Origin: JBBQFD01 sp038321575
GTDB lineage: Bacteria; Bacillota_I; Bacilli_A; RF39; UBA660
Reading direction: 5' to 3'
Assembly: GCA_038321575.1 (NCBI GenBank)
Contig: JBBQFD010000003.1
Location: forward strand, 1 to 44,288
Length of the DNA: 44,288 bases
The translations under genes and the position numbers were made by a program. Under the pieces are notes generated by a model, which saw only the letters and a program-made list of their open reading frames with translations, was not told the origin of the DNA and made no database searches. How positions within the stretch are numbered: position 1 is the first letter of the stretch; every line of letters begins with the position of its first letter. Below, piece by piece: positions 1-6,537 of this stretch.

Positions 1-25
1 TAACATAGAATATAGATAGCTTATA

Positions 26-34
26 TGTTATACT
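26..34 (+). promoter_or_regulatory. Extended -10 promoter of the glycoside-hydrolase-like gene
   Basis: TGT followed by TATACT at 29-34 forms an extended -10 box. The AGGTGAT ribosome binding site begins at 41 and the ATG is at 51, so transcription would begin at or just before the ribosome binding site. No good -35 is visible. Confidence 0.5.
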
Positions 35-50
35 ATTACTAGGTGATAAT

Positions 51-1715
51 ATGTTAAAAATAGTTAGTAATCTTAACAAAAAAACTATAATTATTATGCT
101 CATAATAGTTGGCTTATTAATTATTTTAGATATCATTTTAATGATGAATTTAAATATAACTCACTATGAAAGCATGTATGTTTCAAGTAATGCAAGCCAA
201 ACAAAATTATATAACAAAGATGATGTAGCTGTAACAAATATTAATCGTGGTACTAAAGTGCAAGCTAATAATCTAATTAACAGTAAATATTATGCTATTA
301 AATATAATAATAAGACTTATTTTATTAATAAAAATAATTTAGTTAATAATATTAAAAAAATTGTTTTAGAAAAAACTATGTATGTTAGAACACCAGTTAC
401 GATAACACTGCCAACTGGTTTATCTTTAATTAAAAAGGGTGAAGCCGTTATAATTATATCTCATAACTATGTTGATAAAGATGGTGTGGTTAATCGTTAT
501 TTAGTTAGATATAATAATCTTGAAGGCTATGTTTGGGGTAAGTATTTAGTTACCACTAAAGAAGTATCTTTATTAAATTATGATCAAGAAGGTAATTACC
601 AAAAGCATCTTAAAAGAGGTAATACTCTAGGTGCTGGAAGTGCTGCTAACTTAGATTTTTATCCTGTTACTAAAATTGCTTTTGAAAACAATAAAATGCC
701 TAAGCAAGTTCGTAGTTTATATCTAAATGGTGGAGTACTAAATCGTATTGATGATTATATTGCGTTTGCTAAGACCGCTAATATTAATGCTTTTGTGGTT
801 GATATTAAAGATAGTGGATCACCAGCATATAAATCACCAGTAATGGAAAAATATAGTCCCACAAACTTTAAATATGCGATTAATTCATTTATAAAATATC
901 AAAATGCTATTAAAAAGCTTAAGGATAATGGCTTTTATGTTATCGGAAGAATTACTCTTTTTAAAGATTCGTTTTATATTAATGATCATCCCGAAAACGC
1001 GATCTTAGATACAGCTACTAATTCACCATTTAAACATAATGGTTCGTATTGGCCAAGTGCTTTTAAAAGAGATGTATGGCTATTTAATGTTGAACTTGCT
1101 AAAGAAGCAGTTAAAGAGATGGGCTTTAATGAAATTCAATTTGATTATGTGCGTTTCCCTGATCGTACTGGCCAACTCGAAAAAGATGGTAAAATGGATT
1201 TAAGAAATGACTTTAACGAAGAAAAAGCACAAGCAATTCAAGCGTTTGTTATGTATGCTGCAGATGAGTTACACCAAATAAATGCCTATATTTCTATTGA
1301 CGTCTTTGGTGAATCAGCGCATAATTATGTTACAGCTTATGGTCAATACTGGGGAGCAATTTCTAATGTAGTTGATGTTATAAGCCCAATGCCATATCCT
1401 GATCATTTCAGTGCTCACGAATATGGATTTGAAGAAGTAGTTTGGACGGTGCCTTATAAACTTATTAGTTTCTGGGCCACTAACTATGTTAATAAACGCC
1501 AATTAGAAATCCCAACCCCAGCCGTTGTCCGTAGTTGGATTCAAGCGTTTAATACTAATAAAATTCCTAAAGTTGAATATGGAAATCTTAATGTTAGCGA
1601 AGAATTAAAAGCGTTAACTGATGCTGGCTTAACAGGTGGCTTTATGCCATGGAGTGCCAGTTCTAATCTTGATAAATATATCTCGCTTGCAGAAGCATTT
1701 AAAGGAGTGAAGTAA
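51..1715 (+). CDS. Membrane-anchored putative glycoside hydrolase (DUF4015/PF13200-type)
   Basis: A 554-residue protein with an N-terminal membrane segment (about residues 15-34), which places the rest outside the cell. Residues about 40-180 look like one or two SH3-like beta domains (two stretches beginning with MYV). Residues about 220-550 match the putative glycosyl hydrolase family DUF4015: the opening SLYLNGGVL, the strand FVVDIKDS, the VIGRITLFKD segment and the block QFDYVRFPD at 363-371. The family is expected to be a TIM barrel acting on cell-surface polysaccharide; the substrate is unknown. The AGGTGAT ribosome binding site 4 nt before the ATG sets the start. The stop is followed by yutD after a single base, so the two genes are probably cotranscribed. 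Fold assignment is fairly sure, enzymatic activity is inferred. Confidence 0.85.
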   Translation: MLKIVSNLNKKTIIIMLIIVGLLIILDIILMMNLNITHYESMYVSSNASQTKLYNKDDVAVTNINRGTKVQANNLINSKYYAIKYNNKTYFINKNNLVNNIKKIVLEKTMYVRTPVTITLPTGLSLIKKGEAVIIISHNYVDKDGVVNRYLVRYNNLEGYVWGKYLVTTKEVSLLNYDQEGNYQKHLKRGNTLGAGSAANLDFYPVTKIAFENNKMPKQVRSLYLNGGVLNRIDDYIAFAKTANINAFVVDIKDSGSPAYKSPVMEKYSPTNFKYAINSFIKYQNAIKKLKDNGFYVIGRITLFKDSFYINDHPENAILDTATNSPFKHNGSYWPSAFKRDVWLFNVELAKEAVKEMGFNEIQFDYVRFPDRTGQLEKDGKMDLRNDFNEEKAQAIQAFVMYAADELHQINAYISIDVFGESAHNYVTAYGQYWGAISNVVDVISPMPYPDHFSAHEYGFEEVVWTVPYKLISFWATNYVNKRQLEIPTPAVVRSWIQAFNTNKIPKVEYGNLNVSEELKALTDAGLTGGFMPWSASSNLDKYISLAEAFKGVK

Positions 1716-1716
1716 T

Positions 1717-1992
1717 ATGAAACACATGATTAATGGTAAAGAATATGAGTTAATTGAAGACTTTCAAAGTGGTTTTGATTTAACGGAAGTTGAGAGCAAA
1801 CTTACTGAGTATTTTGATGCCTATGACTATATCTTAGGTGATTGGTCATATGGTAAATTACGTTTAAAAGGATTTTGTGATAAAAGCAATACAATTCACA
1901 ATAATATTAATGATATTGAAACTAAAGACAAATATCTCTTAGATAATTGTTCATACCAATGCCATTACTTTGTTATTAAAAAAAGTGTATAG
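1717..1992 (+). CDS. yutD: YutD family protein (DUF1027)
   Basis: A 91-residue soluble protein recognised by the YutD core, here YDYILGDWSYGKLRLKGF (about residues 46-63), and by the C-terminal CSYQCHYFVIKK, which corresponds to the Cys-containing tail of Bacillus YutD. It is conserved in Firmicutes, and its molecular role is not established. It starts one base after the preceding stop, with the ribosome binding site AAAGGAG lying inside the end of the upstream gene, so it is translationally coupled to that gene. A hairpin terminator overlaps its last codons. Family assignment is from motif recall; function is unknown. Confidence 0.82.
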   Translation: MKHMINGKEYELIEDFQSGFDLTEVESKLTEYFDAYDYILGDWSYGKLRLKGFCDKSNTIHNNINDIETKDKYLLDNCSYQCHYFVIKKSV

Positions 1993-2002
1993 CACTTTTT
2001 TT
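1978..2002 (+). terminator. Intrinsic terminator after yutD
   Basis: An A-run followed by GTG (1985-1987), a 5-nt loop containing the stop codon, then CAC and seven T (1993-2002). The A and T runs extend the short G+C stem. Confidence 0.7.
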
Positions 2003-2035
2003 ATTGGTAAAAACCTAGAAATTATTAATAATCAA

Positions 2036-2044
2036 TGATATAAT
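2036..2044 (+). promoter_or_regulatory. Extended -10 promoter of prfB
   Basis: TGA plus TATAAT at 2039-2044, 24 nt before the prfB ATG at 2068. The -35 is poor. Confidence 0.55.
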
Positions 2045-2067
2045 TGTTATATGATCGGAGGATAACT

Positions 2068-3181
2068 ATGGAGATATATGAAATACAAAATATCTATAAT
2101 GATTATCTAACGAGAATAACTGAATTATGGAGGTCACTTTGAACCAGAAATAAGACAGCAACGTATATCAGAATTAGAGTTACTAATGCAAGAACCTAAT
2201 TTTTGGAATGATCGTAATAAAAGTGAGGCTATTATTGATGAAATGAATAGCTTAAAAACCATTCTTATAGATGTCCAAGGATTAAAAGAAAAGATTGAAA
2301 CCAATTTAGAAATGCTTAGTAGTGTTAAAACTAATTATGATGCTGAATTAAAAGATTTAATTGAAATAGATATTCCTAAATTAGCTAACGAATTAGAAAA
2401 ATTAGAAGTAACTATTTTACTTAATGGTCAATATGACAAAAATAATGCTATTTTAGAAATTCATGCTGGAGCTGGCGGTACTGAAGCTTGTGATTGGGCA
2501 GCAATGCTTTATCGCATGTATAGTCGCTACTGTGAGGCTCATAATTATAAAGTTGAAGTAATTGATGAACAAGCCGGTGATGAAGCCGGGGTGAAGAGTT
2601 TAGTTATGATTATTAGGGGTACTAATGTCTACGGATATTTAAAGAATGAAAAAGGTGTTCATCGTTTAGTACGTATCTCACCATTTGATTCTAACTCTAG
2701 AAGACATACTTCATTTGCATCAGTTGATGTTAATCCTTTATTCGATAATAAAGAAATTAATATTGAAATAAAAGATAGTGATCTTAAAATAGATGTCTAT
2801 CGTAGTGGTGGTGCTGGTGGTCAAAGTGTTAATACCACTGATAGTGCCGTTCGTATCACCCATTTACCAACTAAGATTGTGGTAACATGTCAAAACGAAC
2901 GTAGTCAAATACAAAATAAAGATAAAGCTTTAGAAATATTAAAGAATAAATTATATCAATTAGAAATTGAAAAAAGAGATGCTGATATAAAAAGTTTTAA
3001 AGGTGATTTATCATCGATAAACTTTGGATCACAAATCAGAAGTTATGTAATGCATCCTTATTCACTAGTAAAAGACCATCGTACTAATACTGAAGTTACT
3101 AATGTTCAAAAGGTATTAGATGGTGATATTGATATATTTATTAATGCTAACTTAAAAGGAGGACCACATGAATTTATTTAA
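2068..3181 (+). CDS. prfB: Peptide chain release factor 2, made by +1 programmed frameshift
   Basis: RF2 releases peptides at UGA and UAA. The gene starts at ATG 2068 behind GGAGGATAAC. The first 24 codons end in CTT (2137-2139), followed by an in-frame TGA at 2140-2142. Skipping T2140 continues in the +1 frame with GAA CCA GAA and runs open to the stop at 3179-3181, giving about 370 residues, the normal RF2 length. TGGAGG at 2128-2133 sits three nucleotides before CTT, exactly the internal Shine-Dalgarno and slippery-codon arrangement of bacterial prfB. The main frame carries the RF2 recognition tripeptide SPF (in RISPFDSNSRRH) and the catalytic GGQ (GGAGGQSVNTTDSAV). Low UGA-decoding activity would raise frameshifting, so RF2 autoregulates. 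Calling only the open frame from 2186 would miss the N-terminus. The 3' end overlaps the next gene by 14 nt. Confidence 0.97.
2128..2142 (+). promoter_or_regulatory. prfB: prfB programmed frameshift site
   Basis: TGGAGG (internal Shine-Dalgarno, 2128-2133), spacer TCA, slippery CTT (2137-2139) and stop TGA (2140-2142). This is the canonical RF2 autoregulatory recoding signal. Confidence 0.95.
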
Positions 3182-4049
3182 AAAAAGAATTAACGAAGAG
3201 GGTATTTTAAGAGCCATTTATAAGAAAAATCGTTTATCAAGATATCCCCAATTTCTCTTTGGTGTCTTGTTAGTAGCTCTGGCTTTTAATATTTTCACTT
3301 TACCATTAAAAATTACTTATGGTGTAAGTGGTATTTCCGTTATTTTATTTAATCTGTTTCATATTGATCCATCAATCGTTATTCTGATTGGATCTGGATT
3401 ATTACTAATCGCGAGTTACTTCTTTTTAGGTAAAGAAAAAACTCGTAATACCATGATTGGATCAATATTATTCCCGATTTTTGTTAAATTAACAGTTGGG
3501 GTTCCAGCCATGTTAGCTATCAATATGAATGATACCTTATTAATGACAATATATGGTGCCGTTATAACTGGATTTGGTGCTGGCTTAATCTTTAAAGCTG
3601 GTTTTACAACCGGTGGTACTGACATCTTAAATCAAATTGTTGCAAAATACTTTAAGATGTCGATGGGTAGCGCAATGATCTTTACCGATGGCTTCATTGT
3701 GTTAGCTGGTGCGTTTATATTTGGCCCAACGGCAGCGATGTACTCACTCATTTCATTATATATAATTGGTGTTATGACGGATAAAGTTATCTTAGGTATA
3801 TCGCAATCAAAAGTATTTTATATTATTACTGACCATGAAACTGATGTTAAACGTTTTATTTTAGATTATTTAAGTCATGGTGTTACTATTTTAGAAGGTA
3901 GTGGTGGATTCACAGGTAATCGTCAAAAAGTTATTATGTGTATTATTCCAACAAAAGAATATTTTATTGCTAAAGAAGGAATCGAAAGTATCGATCCTGA
4001 TGCTTTCTTCGTTGTTGCAGATGCTTATGAAGTATCTGGCGGCGCATAA
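3168..4049 (+). CDS. YitT family membrane protein (DUF161 plus DUF2179)
   Basis: A 293-residue integral membrane protein. After a basic N-terminus there are about five hydrophobic segments, including LFGVLLVALAFNIFTLPL and the glycine-rich GAVITGFGAGLIFKAGFTTGG that is typical of YitT proteins. The soluble C-terminus (about 215-293, HGVTILEGSGGFTGNRQKV onwards) matches DUF2179, a small cytoplasmic domain. The family is widespread in Firmicutes with no agreed substrate. A strong AAGGAGG ribosome binding site lies within the end of prfB, and the start overlaps prfB by 14 nt, so translation is coupled. The 26-nt gap to ftsE suggests one operon prfB-yitT-ftsE-ftsX. Confidence 0.9.
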   Translation: MNLFKKRINEEGILRAIYKKNRLSRYPQFLFGVLLVALAFNIFTLPLKITYGVSGISVILFNLFHIDPSIVILIGSGLLLIASYFFLGKEKTRNTMIGSILFPIFVKLTVGVPAMLAINMNDTLLMTIYGAVITGFGAGLIFKAGFTTGGTDILNQIVAKYFKMSMGSAMIFTDGFIVLAGAFIFGPTAAMYSLISLYIIGVMTDKVILGISQSKVFYIITDHETDVKRFILDYLSHGVTILEGSGGFTGNRQKVIMCIIPTKEYFIAKEGIESIDPDAFFVVADAYEVSGGA

Positions 4050-4075
4050 GAAGTACATTATAAAGGGGTGAGATT

Positions 4076-4771
4076 ATGGATTTAATTGTAATGAAAGATG
4101 TTCAAAAATTATATAAAAATGGTGTAACAGCTTTATATGATATTGATTTAACCATTGAAAAAGGTGAATTTGTTTTCATTATTGGATCAACTGGTTGTGG
4201 TAAATCAACACTTATTAAGATGCTATATCGTGAAGAAAAACCAACCAAGGGTGAGATTATTGTTGGTGGTATAAATGTCGCTAAATTAAGGAACAGCAAA
4301 GTTTATAAACTAAGAAGAAAAATAGGTGTTGTTTTTCAAGATTTTAAACTCTTGAATCACGCCACTGTTTATGAAAATGTTGCTTTTGCCCTTGATGTTT
4401 TAGGATTACCAAAAGATGAGATTCATGATAAAGTTATTAAAGTATTAAATCTTGTTGGTCTTAAAAATAAAGTAAAAAATTATCCTAATCAATTATCGGG
4501 TGGTGAACAACAAAGAGTTGCCATTGCTCGTGCGATTGTTAATGGACCTAAGTTATTGATTTGTGATGAACCAACTGGTAATTTAGATGAATCAACTAGT
4601 ATGGAAATTATGAATGTTTTAACAGAAGTCAATAAGTTAGGGACAACTATTATTATGGTTACTCATAATAATGATATTGTAAAAAGAATGAAAAAACGTG
4701 TTCTTTTAATGGATGCTGGTAGGATGTTACAAGACTTTAAGGAAGGAACGTATAAACATGAAAGCATATAG
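4076..4771 (+). CDS. ftsE: Cell division ATP-binding protein FtsE
   Basis: A 231-residue ABC ATPase. It has Walker A GSTGCGKST (37-45), Q-loop VVFQDF (about 86-91), signature LSGGEQ (140-145), Walker B LLICDEP with the catalytic glutamate at 165, and the switch histidine in MVTHNN. With FtsX it forms the membrane complex that transmits ATP hydrolysis to peptidoglycan hydrolases at the septum or side wall. It starts behind AAAGGGGTGAG and its end overlaps ftsX by 14 nt. Adjacency to ftsX separates it from other LolD/MacB-like ATPases. Confidence 0.96.
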   Translation: MDLIVMKDVQKLYKNGVTALYDIDLTIEKGEFVFIIGSTGCGKSTLIKMLYREEKPTKGEIIVGGINVAKLRNSKVYKLRRKIGVVFQDFKLLNHATVYENVAFALDVLGLPKDEIHDKVIKVLNLVGLKNKVKNYPNQLSGGEQQRVAIARAIVNGPKLLICDEPTGNLDESTSMEIMNVLTEVNKLGTTIIMVTHNNDIVKRMKKRVLLMDAGRMLQDFKEGTYKHESI

Positions 4772-5657
4772 AATATTTTCTCGTAGCATTAGAGATGCTT
4801 TCGTTAGTGTTATTCGTAATCTATCCTTATCATTAGCATCCATATCATCAATCACTATTACATTAATTGTTGTTGCGATTTCAATAATTTTAACTTATAA
4901 TGTCGACAATTTTGCCAACTTAGTTGAAAAAGATGTTACCATTGTCACATTCTTAAAGGTTGATGTTTCCCAAGAACAAATTAAAGTTCTTGAAAAAGAA
5001 ATAAATGATCTTAATTATGTTGATAATTATATTTTTCAATCTAAGCAAGAAATAACCGAAGAAATGATGAAATCATCAGAAACATTTAAAAACATTATGC
5101 AAAGTTGGAAAGATGGCGAAAATCCATTACAAGATACATATTTAGTAAAAGTTACTAAATTAGATAAAATAGCTGAAGTTGCTGCCCGCCTTAAAAAGCT
5201 TGACGGTGTAGCTTTAGTTAAATATGGTGAAGGGATGATTGAACAATTAATCATTGTCTTTGATGTTGTTCGTCAAATATCAATTGGCATTGTTATTGCC
5301 TTAGTTATTGTTACTGCTTTTTTAATCTCGAATACTATTAAGATTGCGATCTTCTCCCGTAAAAAAGAAATCGAAATTATGCGTTTAGTTGGTGCATCCA
5401 ATATGAATATTCGTATTCCATTTATTATTGAAGGATTATTTTTAGGTATCCTTGGATCGATTATACCTATTGTAATTGCTACTTATGGCTATATAGCATT
5501 ATATGAAAATTTCAATGGTCAAATGTTCTCGCCATTCATGAAACTGGTTCAACCACAACCATTTATATATGTTGTCTCAGGTATATTAATGAGTATTGGT
5601 ATTCTAGTAGGTATGTTTGGTAGTTGGCGCGCTGTTCGTAAACACTTAAAAATATAG
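4758..5657 (+). CDS. ftsX: Cell division protein FtsX
   Basis: A 299-residue permease-like partner of FtsE. The start at ATG 4758 is chosen because GGAAGGA (4741-4747) lies at the right distance and the protein then begins MKAYRIFSRSIRDAF, as FtsX proteins do; an upstream in-frame ATG (4713) would add 15 residues overlapping ftsE. There is an N-terminal membrane helix (about 25-45), an extracellular domain (about 50-165) and three C-terminal helices of the FtsX/MacB type, with KKEIEIMRLVGASN linking the membrane segments. The extracellular loop would contact a peptidoglycan hydrolase; no such hydrolase gene is adjacent. A terminator overlaps the stop. Confidence 0.95.
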   Translation: MKAYRIFSRSIRDAFVSVIRNLSLSLASISSITITLIVVAISIILTYNVDNFANLVEKDVTIVTFLKVDVSQEQIKVLEKEINDLNYVDNYIFQSKQEITEEMMKSSETFKNIMQSWKDGENPLQDTYLVKVTKLDKIAEVAARLKKLDGVALVKYGEGMIEQLIIVFDVVRQISIGIVIALVIVTAFLISNTIKIAIFSRKKEIEIMRLVGASNMNIRIPFIIEGLFLGILGSIIPIVIATYGYIALYENFNGQMFSPFMKLVQPQPFIYVVSGILMSIGILVGMFGSWRAVRKHLKI

Positions 5658-5679
5658 TAAGCTTCTGCTTACTTTTTTT
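5656..5679 (+). terminator. Intrinsic terminator after ftsX
   Basis: AGTAAGC (5656-5662), loop TTCT, GCTTACT (5667-5673), then a T run to 5679. Confidence 0.85.
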
Positions 5680-5693
5680 GTGAAATAAGGATA

Positions 5694-5722
5694 TTGCATT
5701 TATTTTGATTCTATAATATAAT
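5694..5722 (+). promoter_or_regulatory. Promoter of spoVG
   Basis: TTGCAT (5694-5699), a 17-nt spacer and TATAAT (5717-5722). The spacing is ideal for the housekeeping sigma factor; there is no sigma-H-like element as in Bacillus spoVG. Confidence 0.7.
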
Positions 5723-5759
5723 ATACTTGAGAAGTAGTATAGTGAAGGGAGAGATTTTC

Positions 5760-6017
5760 TTGGAAATCACATCTGTAAATGTTAGAAAAATCGAAAAAGA
5801 AGACTCAAGAATGAAAGGCATTGTATCAATTATTCTTGACGATTGTTTTGTTATTCGAGATATTAGAATTATTGACGGGAAAGATGGATTATTTGTCGCC
5901 ATGCCAAGCCGCAAAAAAGAGGATGGCACATATCGTGATATCGCGCATCCAATTAATAAAGAGGCACGCGAAATATTTGAAAAGACAATCCTCGAAGCTT
6001 ATAGTAAAGAAGAATAA
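5760..6017 (+). CDS. spoVG: SpoVG family RNA-binding regulator
   Basis: An 85-residue SpoVG protein. The diagnostic block GLFVAMPSRKKEDGTYRDI and the following AHPIN are present, as is the N-terminal EITSVNVRKI. The start is taken as TTG 5760, since AGGGAGAG (5746-5753) lies six bases upstream and the resulting N-terminus aligns with the family; an in-frame GTG at 5742 overlaps the ribosome binding site. SpoVG proteins bind RNA and DNA and modulate gene expression and septation in Firmicutes, also in species that do not sporulate. The gene stands alone between its own promoter and terminator. Confidence 0.93.
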   Translation: MEITSVNVRKIEKEDSRMKGIVSIILDDCFVIRDIRIIDGKDGLFVAMPSRKKEDGTYRDIAHPINKEAREIFEKTILEAYSKEE

Positions 6018-6040
6018 AAAAACTCTTAGGAGTTTTTTTT
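6016..6040 (+). terminator. Intrinsic terminator after spoVG
   Basis: An A run plus AACTC (6021-6025), loop TTAG, GAGTT (6030-6034) and a T run to 6040. Confidence 0.8.
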
Positions 6041-6054
6041 GTACTCTTATTTCA

Positions 6055-6083
6055 TTGCTTAGGAGCTAAAAAAATGATATACT
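6055..6083 (+). promoter_or_regulatory. Promoter of divIC
   Basis: TTGCTT (6055-6060), 17-nt spacer, TATACT (6078-6083) preceded by TGA (extended -10). Confidence 0.7.
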
Positions 6084-6105
6084 TTTTATATTAGAGGGTG
6101 ATAAA

Positions 6106-6528
6106 ATGGAAAATAAAAAAATGACTAAAGCAGCCAAACGAAGACTTTTTTTACTTGGTATACCAGCCACCTTGTTTATTATCTATTTTATCTATACCGC
6201 CATTACATTAACTTATGATATTTTAGTGCTTCAACATCAAGAACATGAGCTAAAAGAGCAATTAGATCTTTTAAAAGCAAACGAAGAAGATTTGAAGATC
6301 GAATTAGTCAAGTTAAACAATCCTGAATATATAGCTCGTTATGCCAGAGAAAATTACTTATACTCTAAAGATGGCGAATATATTATTAAGATTGAAAAAA
6401 ATAAAATAATACCTAAGACTACATCAAGTATTGAAGATACAGAATATCAATATCTATTTATTGGAGCAAGCATTATCATCATAGTATTTATCGCTTACAA
6501 AATTAAAACAAAAAAAAAGACTAAATAG
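6106..6528 (+). CDS. divIC: Septum formation initiator DivIC/FtsB family protein
   Basis: A 140-residue division protein. A basic N-terminus precedes a membrane helix (about 16-38), a leucine-zipper coiled coil (about 45-72, with HELKEQLDLLKANEEDLKIE) and the characteristic NPEYIARYARENYLYSKDGE segment (about 78-97). DivIC/FtsB bridges FtsL and DivIB/FtsQ in the divisome. It differs from the usual protein by a second hydrophobic stretch at the C-terminus (about 113-132, FIGASIIIIVFIAYKI) followed by a lysine tail, which would bring the C-terminus back to the membrane. It is followed at once by a terminator shared with the convergent PBP gene. Confidence 0.88.
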   Translation: MENKKMTKAAKRRLFLLGIPATLFIIYFIYTAITLTYDILVLQHQEHELKEQLDLLKANEEDLKIELVKLNNPEYIARYARENYLYSKDGEYIIKIEKNKIIPKTTSSIEDTEYQYLFIGASIIIIVFIAYKIKTKKKTK

Positions 6529-6537
6529 TCTTTTTTT
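6511..6537. terminator. Bidirectional terminator between divIC and the PBP gene
   Basis: An A run, AGACT (6519-6523 region), loop AAAT, AGTCT and a T run to 6537. The A and T flanks let it act on both strands for the convergent genes. Confidence 0.85.

Noticed and set aside
1..30. Inverted copies TAACATA / TATGTTA before the first gene
   Set aside because: Only 7 bp, AT-rich and cut by the window start; too likely by chance.
1314..1502. Antisense open frame in the glycoside-hydrolase gene
   Set aside because: No ribosome binding site, overlaps a conserved protein completely, and the protein has no recognisable feature.
2186..3181. prfB as an ordinary gene starting at ATG 2186
   Set aside because: The start lacks a ribosome binding site and would remove about 40 residues of the RF2 N-terminus; the upstream frame plus recoding site explains the whole protein.
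5711..5929. Antisense open frame over spoVG
   Set aside because: Shadow of spoVG and its promoter; no own signals.
5821..6069. Open frame overlapping spoVG in another frame
   Set aside because: The spoVG reading is a clear family match; the other frame has no ribosome binding site and crosses the terminator.
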